Notes under the pieces: generated by a model
Databases searched by the model: none
The model's input: only the letters and a program-made list of their open reading frames with translations
Told to the model about the DNA's origin: nothing
Shown here: piece after piece, positions 19,355-28,847 of the stretch
Position numbering within the stretch: position 1 is the first letter of the stretch
How the letters are laid out: the number at the start of each line of letters is the position of its first letter
Assembly (NCBI RefSeq): GCF_002165625.1
Contig: NZ_NGNS01000009.1
Span: 62,001 to 126,000 of the forward strand
Source: Neiella marina
GTDB lineage: Bacteria > Pseudomonadota > Gammaproteobacteria > Enterobacterales > Neiellaceae
DNA length: 64,000 nucleotides
Direction of reading: 5' to 3'
Position numbers and translations under genes: made by a program

Positions 19355-19383
19355 CAAAAAAGCCAGTCACAAAGGACTGGCTT
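19355..19383 (-). terminator. Rho-independent terminator after lipA
   Basis: The perfect 9-bp stem AAGCCAGTC / GACTGGCTT has a 6-base loop. Read on the minus strand it is followed by a T run and begins 22 bp after the lipA stop. Confidence 0.85.
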
Positions 19384-19404
19384 GAAAATCAAGTTGGTCA
19401 GCGG

Positions 19405-20370
19405 TTACTTCACTTCTTCACCAGCTGCTTGCTTATCAGCGTGGTAGCTGGAACGAACCAACGGGCCGCAAGCTGCATGCTCAAAGCCCATCTCATAGGC
19501 TCGCTCACGGAACATGTCAAACTCGGTTGGATGGACGTAGCGAGTGACAGGTAAGTGATGCAAGCTTGGCTGCAAATACTGGCCAATGGTTAACATGGTG
19601 GCATTGTGAGCGCGTAAATCTTCCATCACTTCGAGGATTTGTTCGTTGGTTTCGCCTAAACCCACCATCAAACCTGACTTGGTTGGGATATCTGGGAACA
19701 TTTCACCAAAGCGACGAATCAATTCCAACGACCACTTGTAGTTGGCACCGGGGCGAGCCATTTTGTATAGCGCTGGTGCTGTTTCCAAGTTGTGGTTGAA
19801 GACATCTGGTGGATGCTTCGCCAGCGCTTCCAGTGCGACATCCATCCGGCCACGGAAATCCGGTACTAGAATTTCAATTTGAATATCAGGGCTGTGGCGT
19901 CGAATTGCTTCAACACAGGCTGCAAAGTGAGCTGCGCCGCCATCGCGCAAATCGTCACGGTCCACCGATGTGATGACCACATAACGCAAACCCATATCGG
20001 CGATAGTACGGCCTAACTTCTCTGGCTCATTCTCGTCGAGCGGTAACGGCTTACCATTGGCGACGTCGCAGAATGGACATTTACGAGTGCAAATGTCACC
20101 CATGATCATAAAGGTCGCTGTGCCTTTGTGGAAACATTCTGCGAGGTTAGGGCAGGATGCTTCTTCGCACACTGAGTGCAGGCCGTGTTTACGCATGCCA
20201 TCTTTAACGCGTTGAATATTGGCGTTATTGGCTGGCAGCTTTACTTTCATCCACTCGGGTTTGCGGAGCAATTGCTCCTTCTCACTGGGGATGACAGTAA
20301 TCGGAATATGTTGGACTTTATCGGCGTCGCGCTTTTTTACGCCTGCTTCATTTCTTACAGACTTAGTCAT
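19405..20370 (-). CDS. lipA: Lipoyl synthase
   Basis: LipA is a radical-SAM enzyme that inserts two sulfur atoms into protein-bound octanoyl groups to form lipoyl cofactors. At 321 residues it has the E. coli length. Both iron-sulfur motifs are present: [12 protein letters not shown] for the auxiliary cluster and CTRKCPFC for the SAM cluster. The C-terminal region has [10 protein letters not shown] with the serine that ligates the auxiliary cluster. It overlaps the end of lipB by 8 bp, so the two genes are coupled. Confidence 0.97.
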   Translation of the reverse strand: MTKSVRNEAGVKKRDADKVQHIPITVIPSEKEQLLRKPEWMKVKLPANNANIQRVKDGMRKHGLHSVCEEASCPNLAECFHKGTATFMIMGDICTRKCPFCDVANGKPLPLDENEPEKLGRTIADMGLRYVVITSVDRDDLRDGGAAHFAACVEAIRRHSPDIQIEILVPDFRGRMDVALEALAKHPPDVFNHNLETAPALYKMARPGANYKWSLELIRRFGEMFPDIPTKSGLMVGLGETNEQILEVMEDLRAHNATMLTIGQYLQPSLHHLPVTRYVHPTEFDMFRERAYEMGFEHAACGPLVRSSYHADKQAAGEEVK

Positions 20371-21019
20371 TAACTACACTCGGCAATTGGTCAGTATGTT
20401 GGGTTGCTGCGTATCCCAAGCGCTCAGCCAATAGTTTGGCGAGTTTGGGTGCGGCTTCGGAGGTGGTGTTGGGGCCGCCCAGAGCTGAACTCTGAGTCAT
20501 TGCCATGCCGGCGTAGCCGCATGGGTTTATTGTCAGAAATGGTGACAGATCCATGTCGACGTTTAATGCCAAACCATGGAAGGTACAGCCTTTGCGAACG
20601 CGGAGCCCTAGGGATGCAATTTTAGCATCATCAACATAGACCCCAGGAGCATCGCACTTGGCGTAAGCTTCGATACCATACTCGTTGAGCAAGCCGATAA
20701 TAGCCTGCTCCATGTGGGTCACTAGATCGCGAACGGAGATTTTCAAGCGCCGCAAATCCAGCAATAAGTAAATGATTTGCTGACCCGGGCCGTGATAAGT
20801 CACTTGACCACCACGATCGGCTTTAACGATAGGAATCTTAGTTTGGCTCAGAATGTGCTCTTCTTTGCCTGCCTGACCTAAAGTAAACACAGGATCGTGC
20901 TCGAGCAGCCACAGCTCATCGGCCGTGCTGCTATCACGGCTATTAGTAAAGTCTTGCATCCATTGCCAGCATTGCTGATACGGCTGCTGGCCAATGGTGC
21001 GAATAATGAGATTGCTCAA
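20363..21019 (-). CDS. lipB: Octanoyl-[ACP]:protein octanoyltransferase
   Basis: LipB transfers octanoate from acyl carrier protein to lipoyl domains, the step before LipA. The 218-residue protein has [12 protein letters not shown] (active-site surroundings), the catalytic lysine region [19 protein letters not shown], and NPCGYAGM with the acyl-accepting cysteine. The start appears to be TTG: aligned with E. coli LipB the domain begins within a few residues, and no ATG is available at the right place. It lies 11 bp after ybeD and overlaps lipA. Confidence 0.95.
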   Translation of the reverse strand: MSNLIIRTIGQQPYQQCWQWMQDFTNSRDSSTADELWLLEHDPVFTLGQAGKEEHILSQTKIPIVKADRGGQVTYHGPGQQIIYLLLDLRRLKISVRDLVTHMEQAIIGLLNEYGIEAYAKCDAPGVYVDDAKIASLGLRVRKGCTFHGLALNVDMDLSPFLTINPCGYAGMAMTQSSALGGPNTTSEAAPKLAKLLAERLGYAATQHTDQLPSVVND

Positions 21020-21030
21020 CGTCGTCAGTC

Positions 21031-21294
21031 TTACAGTACGTAACGGACCAAGTCGATGTCACCGAGCGCTTTGTAAAGCGTCTCAACATGTTCTTTACTG
21101 GTCACAGTGACGTCGATAGTGACGCTGTGGTAGTTACCTTTTGAGCTTGGCTTTACCTTAGGGGCGTAATCGCCGGGGGCATGCTGCTGAACGACGGCAA
21201 CAATTTTATCTGGCAATGACTCGTCAGCAACACCCAACACTTTGAAAGGGAAGTTGCAGGGAAAATCGAGTAATTCACCAAATTTGGTATCCAT
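21031..21294 (-). CDS. ybeD: UPF0250/DUF493 protein YbeD
   Basis: This 87-residue protein is exactly the length of E. coli YbeD and shares its core ([38 protein letters not shown]). I start at the ATG at 21294 ([13 protein letters not shown]), preceded by GGAGCAAC. The longer frame to 21354 adds 20 residues with no match. It is a small ACT-like alpha-beta protein whose function is unsettled; its constant neighbour is lipB-lipA, as here. Confidence 0.93.
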   Translation of the reverse strand: MDTKFGELLDFPCNFPFKVLGVADESLPDKIVAVVQQHAPGDYAPKVKPSSKGNYHSVTIDVTVTSKEHVETLYKALGDIDLVRYVL

Positions 21295-21423
21295 CTTGTT
21301 GCTCCAAAAGCTAGCGGTTAAACAGGTAAAGCGGATAAATGGGGATTCTATCACGATCTTTCAACAGTGGATTGCAGATCTTTGTCTGAGTTGTTCTCGC
21401 AGCATTCGATAGCTAGTGTATAA

Positions 21424-21457
21424 AAAACAAACCCCAGGCCTTTGGCGCTGGGGTTTT
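21424..21457. terminator. Bidirectional-looking terminator after the glyoxalase gene
   Basis: The stem AACCCCAG / CTGGGGTT has a nested GCC-ttt-GGC. It has T-rich flanks in both directions and follows the minus-strand glyoxalase-fold gene by about 15 bp. Confidence 0.8.
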
Positions 21458-21471
21458 GATAGTAACTAAGG

Positions 21472-21984
21472 TTAGTTATAGGCACCGCTAGAGTAATGTA
21501 ACTCATAGCTATGGCTGTAGATTTCTAGAATGTTGCCAAACGGGTCTTCCATGTAGATCATCCGGTATGGCTTCTCCCCTGGGTAGTAATAACGTGGCGC
21601 CTTCATGCGTTTTTTACCGCCAGCAGCAACAATTTTTTCTGCCAAACCTTCAACATCAGGGTCTTGAACACAGAAGTGGAAAACGCCGGTTTTCCAGTAT
21701 TCAAAGTTGTTTTCAGGGTTTTCCTGATTATCGAATTGGAACAATTCAACACCAATGCGATCGCCAGTCGACATGTGAGCGATGCGAAAGTGTTTCCACC
21801 CTGAGCCGAATACATCAGTACACATTTCACCAATGGCAGAGTCGTCTTCGTTGACGTCTGTTGGTGGCATGATGAGATACCAGCCTAGTACTTCGGTATA
21901 GAACTTTACTGCTGCTTCCAAGTCAGGCACCGAAATACCGATGTGGGAAAAGGTGCGAGGGTAAGTTGTGTGTTGTTCGGTCAT
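21472..21984 (-). CDS. VOC-superfamily (glyoxalase/dioxygenase fold) protein
   Basis: The ATG at 21984 (170 residues) is preceded by AGGTGAG. The GTG three codons upstream is less likely. The fold is shown by FSHIGISVPDLEAAVKFYTEVLGW at the start, TGVFHFCVQDPDVEGLAEKI in the middle and MIYMEDPFGNILEIYSHSYE at the end. The first His, the second-half His and the final Glu fit VOC metal ligands. It may be a lactoylglutathione-lyase-like enzyme or an extradiol-type dioxygenase; the substrate is unknown. It is divergent from a LysR regulator across a palindrome, so that regulator probably controls it. Confidence 0.8.
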   Translation of the reverse strand: MTEQHTTYPRTFSHIGISVPDLEAAVKFYTEVLGWYLIMPPTDVNEDDSAIGEMCTDVFGSGWKHFRIAHMSTGDRIGVELFQFDNQENPENNFEYWKTGVFHFCVQDPDVEGLAEKIVAAGGKKRMKAPRYYYPGEKPYRMIYMEDPFGNILEIYSHSYELHYSSGAYN

Positions 21985-22048
21985 GGGTCTCACCTGTTGT
22001 GGTCAATGTCAACTGGGATGAAGTTTAGTCGGACAACGATGAAATTTT

Positions 22049-22079
22049 AAATTATCATTAATCATCATTTTGATAATTT
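22049..22079. promoter_or_regulatory. Inverted repeat between VOC and LysR genes, likely LysR operator
   Basis: AAATTATCA (22049-22057) and TGATAATTT (22071-22079) form a perfect 9-bp inverted repeat with a 13-bp spacer in a very A+T-rich 111-bp divergent intergenic region. LysR regulators usually bind an interrupted palindrome with this T-Nx-A character next to their own promoter. Confidence 0.6.
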
Positions 22080-22095
22080 ATATTTATTATTATTC

Positions 22096-22968
22096 ATGTT
22101 GAATCCGCTTTATTTGCGTACGTTTTGTCAGTTGGTTGAGACCAAAAATTTTACTCGTACAGCAGAAGCTCTGTTTATGACCCAGCCAGGGGTGACACAG
22201 CACATCAAACGCCTCGAGGAGGCTGTCGGTCAACCCTTGCTAAACCGCTTTGGCAAGCAGTTTGAATTGACCATAGCCGGCGAACAGTTGCACCGCTACG
22301 CCTTGCAACAACGAGTTGCGGAGCAACAGCTCATGACAGCAATGCAACAAGATCGCGATGATGCCGGTGAGTGTCGCTTAGCTTGTTCTGGTGCCGTCGC
22401 TTTGCGCTTGTATCCGGCATTACTGGCGTTGCAGCAGCGGCGATCAGGGTTGAGCTTCTATCTGGAGGCTGCGCCATCAGGACGGATTATTGAGCGAATC
22501 AAACTTGGCGATATCGCGGTTGGCATTTGTTCTGAGCAGGTCAATGATGCCACATTGAGTCAACAGAGTTTTGCCACTGACGAGCTGTGCTTGGTGCTGC
22601 CGCATACCACTAAGCTCAGTTGGCAGGCATTGATTGAGTTGGGCTTTATCAATCATCCGGATGGTCATCACTTTGCCACGTCGGTATTGCAAGCAAATTT
22701 CGCCGAACAGTTTGCTGGCATGGCCGCTATTCCGGAACGAGGTTATGTCAACCAAATCGGTCAGATCTTAACGCCTGTTGCTCTCGGGTTGGGTTTCACT
22801 GTGTTGCCAAGGTCGGCAGTTGCAAGCGCGGCAGAGGGGCATCGACTGAAGGTCGCGGCATTGCAACAACCGGTGTATCAAACCTTGTATTGGACAGAAA
22901 AAAGACACAAACCACTGGCCAAGCGTTATGGCCGAGTGTTTGATACCGTCAAGCAGCTACTCAATTGA
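22096..22968 (+). CDS. LysR-family transcriptional regulator
   Basis: The 290-residue protein has the N-terminal winged helix-turn-helix (LRTFCQLVETKNFTRTAEAL, FMTQPGVTQHIKRLEEAVGQ) followed by a substrate-binding domain of periplasmic-binding type. It is divergent from the glyoxalase-fold gene and its probable operator lies 17 bp upstream of its own start, which fits autoregulation plus control of the neighbour. The effector cannot be deduced. Confidence 0.92.
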   Translation: MLNPLYLRTFCQLVETKNFTRTAEALFMTQPGVTQHIKRLEEAVGQPLLNRFGKQFELTIAGEQLHRYALQQRVAEQQLMTAMQQDRDDAGECRLACSGAVALRLYPALLALQQRRSGLSFYLEAAPSGRIIERIKLGDIAVGICSEQVNDATLSQQSFATDELCLVLPHTTKLSWQALIELGFINHPDGHHFATSVLQANFAEQFAGMAAIPERGYVNQIGQILTPVALGLGFTVLPRSAVASAAEGHRLKVAALQQPVYQTLYWTEKRHKPLAKRYGRVFDTVKQLLN

Positions 22969-22982
22969 GCAGCTGCGTGTTG

Positions 22983-24410
22983 TTAGTCGCCAAGCCAATC
23001 AATGAGTAGTTCGAAAATTCCGGCTTCGTTACCGGCAAAGACGCTATCTTGATTGTCCAGTGGATGTTCGTTGCTGTTAGGTAATGCGACCAGACCTGCT
23101 GAAATCCCCGCGGTAGTGATATAGCCCTCACTACTATCCGGCATATTGCTGGCGGCATACACACCGACAAAAACACTATCAACGAGTCGCTCGATGTCCT
23201 CGATGGGAAATTGAAGCTTTGATTGGCGCAGCACCTTCGGATCCATGCTCATAAACGCATAGGTTTGCGTGGCGCTGTCATCGAATATGATGCCAGAGAT
23301 GACTTTCGGCTTAGCCACGCCATTGTCACTCCAATCGATAGATATTGGATCCAGGCTGATATCTCCGATGTCAATTTGCTGAAGTTCGAAAGCTATTTCC
23401 TCCGAGCTGGCGGCGAATTCTCGATTGTGAAGAGCGGAAGACTCTGCTGACCAAACAAAGCGATCAAAGCCGATGGCATCAAATGCTGGCAGTAAGCCGG
23501 AAGTGATTGGCGCGGGCAATGACTCTGCTTCTTCCTCTTGCAACGGAGGGGTGTAAAGCCTAATGATGGTCTCCCAGTCTTGGTGCTTACCCGAGACGGT
23601 GTAGTAGTAATTGACCGGCACGCTTGAGGTCCAGGGTACCATCCGTGCTTCATGCTCGATGCGAAGCTCCAACACATCGTTGTCGTTGAGTTGCTGGTAG
23701 AATTCAAAGCCATAGCTAATGTCGCCATCAATGTCTTGAGTAACAACCATTAAGTAACTATCAGTGCCTTGAAGCGGGCATAGGCTAACGGAATCTATCC
23801 ACGCCTTTGCGCCCTCAACGATGTCGGCTTTGGTCTCTTGTCCGTTTAACAATAACCGCCTATTTGCTGCAGTGGTAAGGTCATCAATACGAACCGAAAC
23901 ATCTCGACAACCTGAATCAGTTGGTTGCGCTGGCGAATCGATGTCGCTGGAGTCAAACGTCATGTAATCGCCGGCCGGTACGCCGTAGAACAAATGTACT
24001 CGTTCTGAGCCATTGGCCTTGGTATTGATCACTCGAAAATATGCCAGTTCATTGTCTTGTAATTCGATGTGATAGCTACCATCGGCACTGACATCAACCG
24101 GTTCATATATGCCCAGAGGGGTTAGCTGTTCTACTTCGCCATTGGGACTAAGCGCAGAATCGGAACTATCACCAGAGAGAAAAGCATCGCGATAGATATG
24201 GGTAAGTCGAGCGTAACTCAAGGCTGGAGCCTGTTGCTTTGGGGATACGTCTGGCCCATTTGAAGGGAGCACTGCAGTGGTGGTTGGAATAGCAGATTTA
24301 GGCTGAGATGTGGAACTCGAACCGCCAGAGCCACCGCCGCAACCACTGAACACAACGGCAAAAATAACAACGAGAGAAAACCGAGCCAAGCGGCTTAGCT
24401 GCGTAAACAT
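22983..24410 (-). CDS. Large lipoprotein of unknown function
   Basis: This 475-residue protein starts with a lipoprotein signal ending in the lipobox FSGC (Cys24), followed by a Gly/Ser-rich linker and a Pro/Thr/Ser stretch. It has no Asp at +2, so outer-membrane sorting is expected. The rest is rich in Asp and Ser and looks like beta-sheet repeats. I see no catalytic motif and do not recognise the family. It sits alone between the LysR gene (convergent, 14-bp gap) and dacA, with AGGAT before its ATG. Confidence 0.7.
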   Translation of the reverse strand: MFTQLSRLARFSLVVIFAVVFSGCGGGSGGSSSTSQPKSAIPTTTAVLPSNGPDVSPKQQAPALSYARLTHIYRDAFLSGDSSDSALSPNGEVEQLTPLGIYEPVDVSADGSYHIELQDNELAYFRVINTKANGSERVHLFYGVPAGDYMTFDSSDIDSPAQPTDSGCRDVSVRIDDLTTAANRRLLLNGQETKADIVEGAKAWIDSVSLCPLQGTDSYLMVVTQDIDGDISYGFEFYQQLNDNDVLELRIEHEARMVPWTSSVPVNYYYTVSGKHQDWETIIRLYTPPLQEEEAESLPAPITSGLLPAFDAIGFDRFVWSAESSALHNREFAASSEEIAFELQQIDIGDISLDPISIDWSDNGVAKPKVISGIIFDDSATQTYAFMSMDPKVLRQSKLQFPIEDIERLVDSVFVGVYAASNMPDSSEGYITTAGISAGLVALPNSNEHPLDNQDSVFAGNEAGIFELLIDWLGD

Positions 24411-24500
24411 AATGGAATCCTTTCCAAACTAATTTTGGGGTTGTTGAATTGAGCCAAGCGCGACGCGCTGAGCATTTATTCAAGTTCGCCAAAAAGTATA

Positions 24501-24530
24501 AAAGAAAAAGCCGCCAGGCGGCGGCTTTTT
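24501..24530. terminator. Terminator after dacA
   Basis: The 6-bp G+C stem GCCGCC / GGCGGC is extended by A5/T5 around a 4-base loop. On the minus strand it follows the dacA stop by 5 bp and carries a T run. Confidence 0.85.
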
Positions 24531-24535
24531 GAGTA

Positions 24536-25720
24536 TTAGTTTGTCAAATTATGTATAAACAATAAGATATGGTCGATTAACTTGCTCATCCAACCGGCTT
24601 CTTCGACATCATGCAAAGCGACGAGCGGGTAGGTGGCAATGTCTTCACCGTCCAGAGTGACGTGAACAACACCGAATTGCTGCCCCTTGCTAATCGGCGC
24701 TTCTGGCCGCGAGGTCAGTTCAAAATCTGCTTTTAGGTTCTTCCGTTGACCTTTTGGCAGCGTGGTGGCGACCGTTTCCAAAACACCCAGCTCAATAGTT
24801 TCTTGGGTACCAAACCACACTCGCTCTTCAGCAAACACAGTGCCTGGATCATAAGGCACCACGGTTTCAAAGAAACGGAAGCCGTATTGCAGTAGCTTGC
24901 GGCTCTCGGCGTTACGAGCACGAGTACTGTCAGTGCCCATCACCACCGCGACCAAGCGCATGTCATCTTTTACTGCAGAAGATACCAAGCTATAACCGGC
25001 CTCATTGGTATGGCCGGTTTTAATGCCATCAGCACCTAGGTCTTTGTCCCACAGCAGCGCATTGCGGTTGAACTGCTCACGGCCATCCCAGGTGTAACTT
25101 TTATCAGCATAAATGGCATATTCTTCGGGCAAATCGCGGATCAGCGCAGAACCAAGAGTGGCCATGTCGCGAGCGGTAGTGTAGTGCTCAGGATGGTCGA
25201 GGCCATGGCTGTTCATAAAATGCGAACCGGACATACCAAGGTGATCGGCATAGGCATTCATCATATCGGCGAAAGCATCTTCAGTGCCGGCCAAATGTTC
25301 TGCCACCGCAATACAAGCGTCATTGCCCGATACCACGATAATCCCGCGATTCAATTCACCAAGCGGTACTTCGGTATCGACTTGAACAAACATTAGCGAG
25401 GAGCCACGTAACTCTGCATTGGTATAAAGCGAAGCGTTTGGGCCAATTTTGACCATGTCCTGTTCGGTGACATTGCCGTTCTTGATTTCCGTACCCAGCA
25501 CATAGCTGGTCATCATCTTAGTGAGGCTTGCAGGAGCTAAACGCTCATCGGCATTGTGCTGCACTAGGGTGCGGCCGGTTAGATGGTCGACGAGCACGTA
25601 TCCTTTGGCGTTAACCTTTGGTGGATCAGGCGTCACAACCGGCGCAGCAAAAGAGATACACGACGTTGCCAGAGCAACCAAACCTGCGGTAAGAGAACGT
25701 ATTGTTGTGTGCTGAAGCAT
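24536..25720 (-). CDS. dacA: D-alanyl-D-alanine carboxypeptidase (PBP5/6 family)
   Basis: This enzyme trims the terminal D-alanine from peptidoglycan stem peptides in the periplasm. The 394-residue protein has a signal peptide with an AxA-like site (SFAA), the active-site S65-L-T-K68, the SGN motif in VVSGNDACIAV, and KTG in GIKTGHTNEAGYS. The C-terminal part (WMSKLIDHILLFIHNL) is the amphipathic helix that anchors PBP5-type enzymes to the inner membrane. It is the last gene of the rod-shape run and ends at a strong terminator. Confidence 0.95.
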   Translation of the reverse strand: MLQHTTIRSLTAGLVALATSCISFAAPVVTPDPPKVNAKGYVLVDHLTGRTLVQHNADERLAPASLTKMMTSYVLGTEIKNGNVTEQDMVKIGPNASLYTNAELRGSSLMFVQVDTEVPLGELNRGIIVVSGNDACIAVAEHLAGTEDAFADMMNAYADHLGMSGSHFMNSHGLDHPEHYTTARDMATLGSALIRDLPEEYAIYADKSYTWDGREQFNRNALLWDKDLGADGIKTGHTNEAGYSLVSSAVKDDMRLVAVVMGTDSTRARNAESRKLLQYGFRFFETVVPYDPGTVFAEERVWFGTQETIELGVLETVATTLPKGQRKNLKADFELTSRPEAPISKGQQFGVVHVTLDGEDIATYPLVALHDVEEAGWMSKLIDHILLFIHNLTN

Positions 25721-25801
25721 AATTCGTTTTAGGAGTTGTATGGGTTAAGACTTGTGAGTGTGGCGCTAGCATAACACGCTTGCCGCCCGATGCTCACCGT
25801 T

Positions 25802-26695
25802 TCATTGATAGACCTTAAAGGCGGAAGAAAATTCACCTTTTTTTAATATTTCCAGCAATTTGTTTGCAGATTGCTCGTCAGCAAAAGGTCCAAGCTGGAT
25901 TTTGTGTAATTTTTGTTCAGAGACTGTTCTTCCTTGAGCATCAAATAACGATGCGAGTTGCTGAATCAGATGGTCTGCTCTGGCTTTATCTTGGGTGGCA
26001 GCAACTTGGACAAACCACGCGCGATCACTGGCTGGCGCCACGGTTGATTGGGAACTAGCAGCAACCTTAAGCGGCAGTTTAGGACCCTCAGCCTGCTGCT
26101 GTTGCACCAACGCCATAATAGGGTCGGGTTGCTGCCATGGCGGCGTGACGGTTATGGCTTCAATTTTCACCGCCGCCGTGCCGGTTTTTAGCATACCTAG
26201 TTTATGAGCTGCGGCGTAGGACAAGTCAATGATTCGGCCACGATGAAACGGGCCGCGATCATTGACTCGAACTACGACCTGCTGACCTGTGTCGAGCCGA
26301 GTCACTTTCACAAATGAGGGCAAGGGCAAATGTTTATGGGCTGCCGACATGGCATACATGTTGTAAATTTCGCCATTACTGGTTTTGTGGCCATGGAATT
26401 TATTGCCATACCAACTAGCATTGCCTGTTTCGCTGAATCCATCTGCTGAATTCATGACCTTATAGTGCTTGCCGCGAACCGTGTAGTGACGGTTGCCGCC
26501 GCGGGATTTGGCCTCGTATTTAGGAATAGCATCTGGAACTTTCGATACGTCAATCGGATCGGCTGGCGCTGAATCTTCACTTTGATGATATCGCTCGGCC
26601 TGATAGCGATCTGATTTGCTCATGCCAGAACTGGCGCAGCCCGACAGCAGCGCCACCAAAGTCAAAACCCCGGTTAGTTTGGCTTGATCGATCAT
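25802..26695 (-). CDS. rlpA: Septal-ring lytic transglycosylase RlpA (lipoprotein)
   Basis: RlpA cleaves peptidoglycan strands lacking stem peptides. I start at the ATG at 26695 (297 residues), which puts the lipobox LLSGC at Cys20. The TTG at 26728 would overlap mltB by 28 bp and spoil the signal. The double-psi barrel (GNASWYGNKFHGHKTSNGE, VRVNDRGPFHRGRIIDLSYA) has the expected catalytic Glu and Asp. A C-terminal SPOR domain (WFVQVAATQDKARADHLIQQ to the end) binds denuded glycan at the septum. It lies 5 bp after mltB. Confidence 0.95.
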   Translation of the reverse strand: MIDQAKLTGVLTLVALLSGCASSGMSKSDRYQAERYHQSEDSAPADPIDVSKVPDAIPKYEAKSRGGNRHYTVRGKHYKVMNSADGFSETGNASWYGNKFHGHKTSNGEIYNMYAMSAAHKHLPLPSFVKVTRLDTGQQVVVRVNDRGPFHRGRIIDLSYAAAHKLGMLKTGTAAVKIEAITVTPPWQQPDPIMALVQQQQAEGPKLPLKVAASSQSTVAPASDRAWFVQVAATQDKARADHLIQQLASLFDAQGRTVSEQKLHKIQLGPFADEQSANKLLEILKKGEFSSAFKVYQ

Positions 26696-26700
26696 GTTTG

Positions 26701-27723
26701 TTAGCTGGCTGACTGTTGTTCTCGCCAAGCCGCTTCAATTTGCTGACTCAAACGGTAAACCGCCATGGCATAGAGCCGGCTATGGTTGTATCGGGTGATA
26801 ACATAAAAGTTGTTACAACCTAAGTAGTGATGGGTCAACTGTTCACTTTCAGCCAATGGAAATACCATGACTTTGTCATCATCTGCGAGCTGTTGGCTGG
26901 TCTCAATGCCTGCATTTTTTGCGTCAGCCCACACATGTTTAATCTTGGTATTGGTCTGAACTAACGACTCCGCTGCGGGCGGCAATGTCACTTGCTCAAC
27001 CATACAGGTACCCGGAGTCCAGCCGTGTTCAGCAAAATAATTGGCGACGCTACCAATGGCATCTTGCGGAGAATTCAACAAGTCACGCTGGCCATCGCCA
27101 TTAAAGTCGACGGCGTAGGCGCGGTAACTTGAACTAATAAACTGTGGAAAACCCATCGCTCCGGCGTAGGAGCCATTGATGGCCGTCGGATCCCAACCTT
27201 GCTCATGGCTCAGGGCAAGAAAATGGCCTAGCTCTGAGCGAAAGAACTTCGCTCGTTTCGGGTAATGAAAGCCAAGGGTGTAGAGCGAATCAAGCACCCC
27301 TTTGTCACCTTTGAAGCGACCAAAATAGGTTTCAACACCAATGATAGCGACGATGAATTGCGCTGGCACGCCATATGTTTGCTCGGCGCGAGCGAGGGTA
27401 TCTTGATGGCTTTGCCAGAACTCGACTGCTTGCTCGACCCGCTCAGGCTTGAGGAATATGGTTTGATATTGATACCAAGGCTTGGCCTCCCAAGGGGTGG
27501 TGATGCGCTCGATAATATCTTGCTTAAAGGCCGCATGTTGAACTTGCGCGGCGACCCAACTTGGGTCGAGGTTATAACTGGATGAAACCTCATCAATAAA
27601 GGTTTGATCAATGGTATTGGTTGCTGACACTGCGGGTGTGGCGGATAGCGCGGCAACTGTCAGTGTTGCTGACATGCCGATGGCCTGCGCACATTGACGC
27701 AAACGGCCGAGGAAAAAATTCAT
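26701..27723 (-). CDS. mltB: Membrane-bound or periplasmic lytic transglycosylase B
   Basis: MltB cleaves glycan strands to 1,6-anhydro-muropeptides. The 340-residue protein has the catalytic GVETYFG (Glu131), followed by [16 protein letters not shown] and [19 protein letters not shown], all family signatures. Its signal peptide ends in a normal AxA-type site (PAVSA) with no lipobox cysteine, unlike E. coli MltB, so it may be soluble in the periplasm. The start overlaps the rodA stop by 4 bp (ATGA), so the hydrolase is made together with the elongation synthase. Confidence 0.95.
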   Translation of the reverse strand: MNFFLGRLRQCAQAIGMSATLTVAALSATPAVSATNTIDQTFIDEVSSSYNLDPSWVAAQVQHAAFKQDIIERITTPWEAKPWYQYQTIFLKPERVEQAVEFWQSHQDTLARAEQTYGVPAQFIVAIIGVETYFGRFKGDKGVLDSLYTLGFHYPKRAKFFRSELGHFLALSHEQGWDPTAINGSYAGAMGFPQFISSSYRAYAVDFNGDGQRDLLNSPQDAIGSVANYFAEHGWTPGTCMVEQVTLPPAAESLVQTNTKIKHVWADAKNAGIETSQQLADDDKVMVFPLAESEQLTHHYLGCNNFYVITRYNHSRLYAMAVYRLSQQIEAAWREQQSAS

Positions 27724-28847
27724 ATAATCATCCGTCGGTGGGTATGAATGCCCATTAAGATGCCAAAGCCTGCCAACAATGTCACCATCGATGTGCCTCC
27801 ATAACTGACCAATGGCAGCGGCACCCCAACTACCGGCAGGATGCCCGACACCATGCCGATGTTGACAAAGACATAGACGAAGAAGGTCAAAGTAATGCTG
27901 CCTGCGAGCAGACTGCCAAAGGTTGTCTGGGCATTAGCAGCGATGTACAAGCCGCGAAACACGATCAGTAAGTAAAGCAAAAGCAGCAACAATACGCCGG
28001 TTAGGCCAAACTCTTCGCTAAATACAGCAAAAATAAAGTCGGTATGCCGCTCAGGTAGGAATTCCAATTGCGATTGGGTGCCCTGCAACCAGCCTTTGCC
28101 GCTGATTCCGCCTGAGCCGATAGCGATGGTCGATTGAATAATGTGGTAACCAGAGCCGAGCGGATCGCGCTCAGGGTCAAATAACGTTAATACCCGTTGG
28201 CGCTGATAGTCGCGCATTAGATAAAACCACAGCACTGGGATGAAGCCGGCAACGGCAACTGCACCAGCAGCGATGAGCTTCCAGCTAACGCCTGCGAGAA
28301 ATATTACGAACACCCCAGAAGCAGCAATCAATAGTGAGGTTCCCAGATCGGGCTGACGGGCAATAAGCAGGGTAGGAATTAGGATCAAGACAAAGGCAAT
28401 GATGACTTTACCAAAACGCGCGGGCAACGCATCGCTGGCGAGGAAGTGGGCGGCCGCGATGGGAACAATCAGCTTCATGATCTCAGAGGGCTGAAAGCGC
28501 ATAAAACCCAGGTCAATCCAGCGTTGAGCGCCTTTGCCGACCACTCCGACAACGAGGACTGCGACCAGCATCAATGTGCCGATGACGTATATTGGATACG
28601 CCCAACGGCGGTAGTTTTCAGGGTTGATTTGAGCCAGAGCGAGCATCACAAACACTGCCACACTGAGGCGGATGATCTGACGGGTGCCCAAGTCCATACT
28701 TTGACCGCCAGCGCTGTATATCACCATCAAGCCTACTGCCATCAATACCAATAGCAGCATCAACAAGTAAGCATCAATATGCAGCTTAAACCACACGCTT
28801 GGCTTGCGCATTTGCGCTTCGAGCCGCTCAACTGAGCCAAAAATCAT
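27720..28847 (-). CDS. rodA: Peptidoglycan glycosyltransferase RodA
   Basis: RodA is the SEDS-family glycosyltransferase that polymerises lipid II during rod elongation, working with PBP2. The 375-residue protein has about ten membrane segments and the SEDS signatures [46 protein letters not shown] and [12 protein letters not shown]. The start overlaps the mrdA stop (ATGA). E. coli RodA is 370 residues. Confidence 0.97.
   Translation of the reverse strand: MIFGSVERLEAQMRKPSVWFKLHIDAYLLMLLLVLMAVGLMVIYSAGGQSMDLGTRQIIRLSVAVFVMLALAQINPENYRRWAYPIYVIGTLMLVAVLVVGVVGKGAQRWIDLGFMRFQPSEIMKLIVPIAAAHFLASDALPARFGKVIIAFVLILIPTLLIARQPDLGTSLLIAASGVFVIFLAGVSWKLIAAGAVAVAGFIPVLWFYLMRDYQRQRVLTLFDPERDPLGSGYHIIQSTIAIGSGGISGKGWLQGTQSQLEFLPERHTDFIFAVFSEEFGLTGVLLLLLLYLLIVFRGLYIAANAQTTFGSLLAGSITLTFFVYVFVNIGMVSGILPVVGVPLPLVSYGGTSMVTLLAGFGILMGIHTHRRMII

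Noticed and set aside
19164-19554. Two short + strand frames between the CBS gene and lipA
   Set aside because: They run through a palindrome, the lipA terminator and lipA antisense; no coding features.
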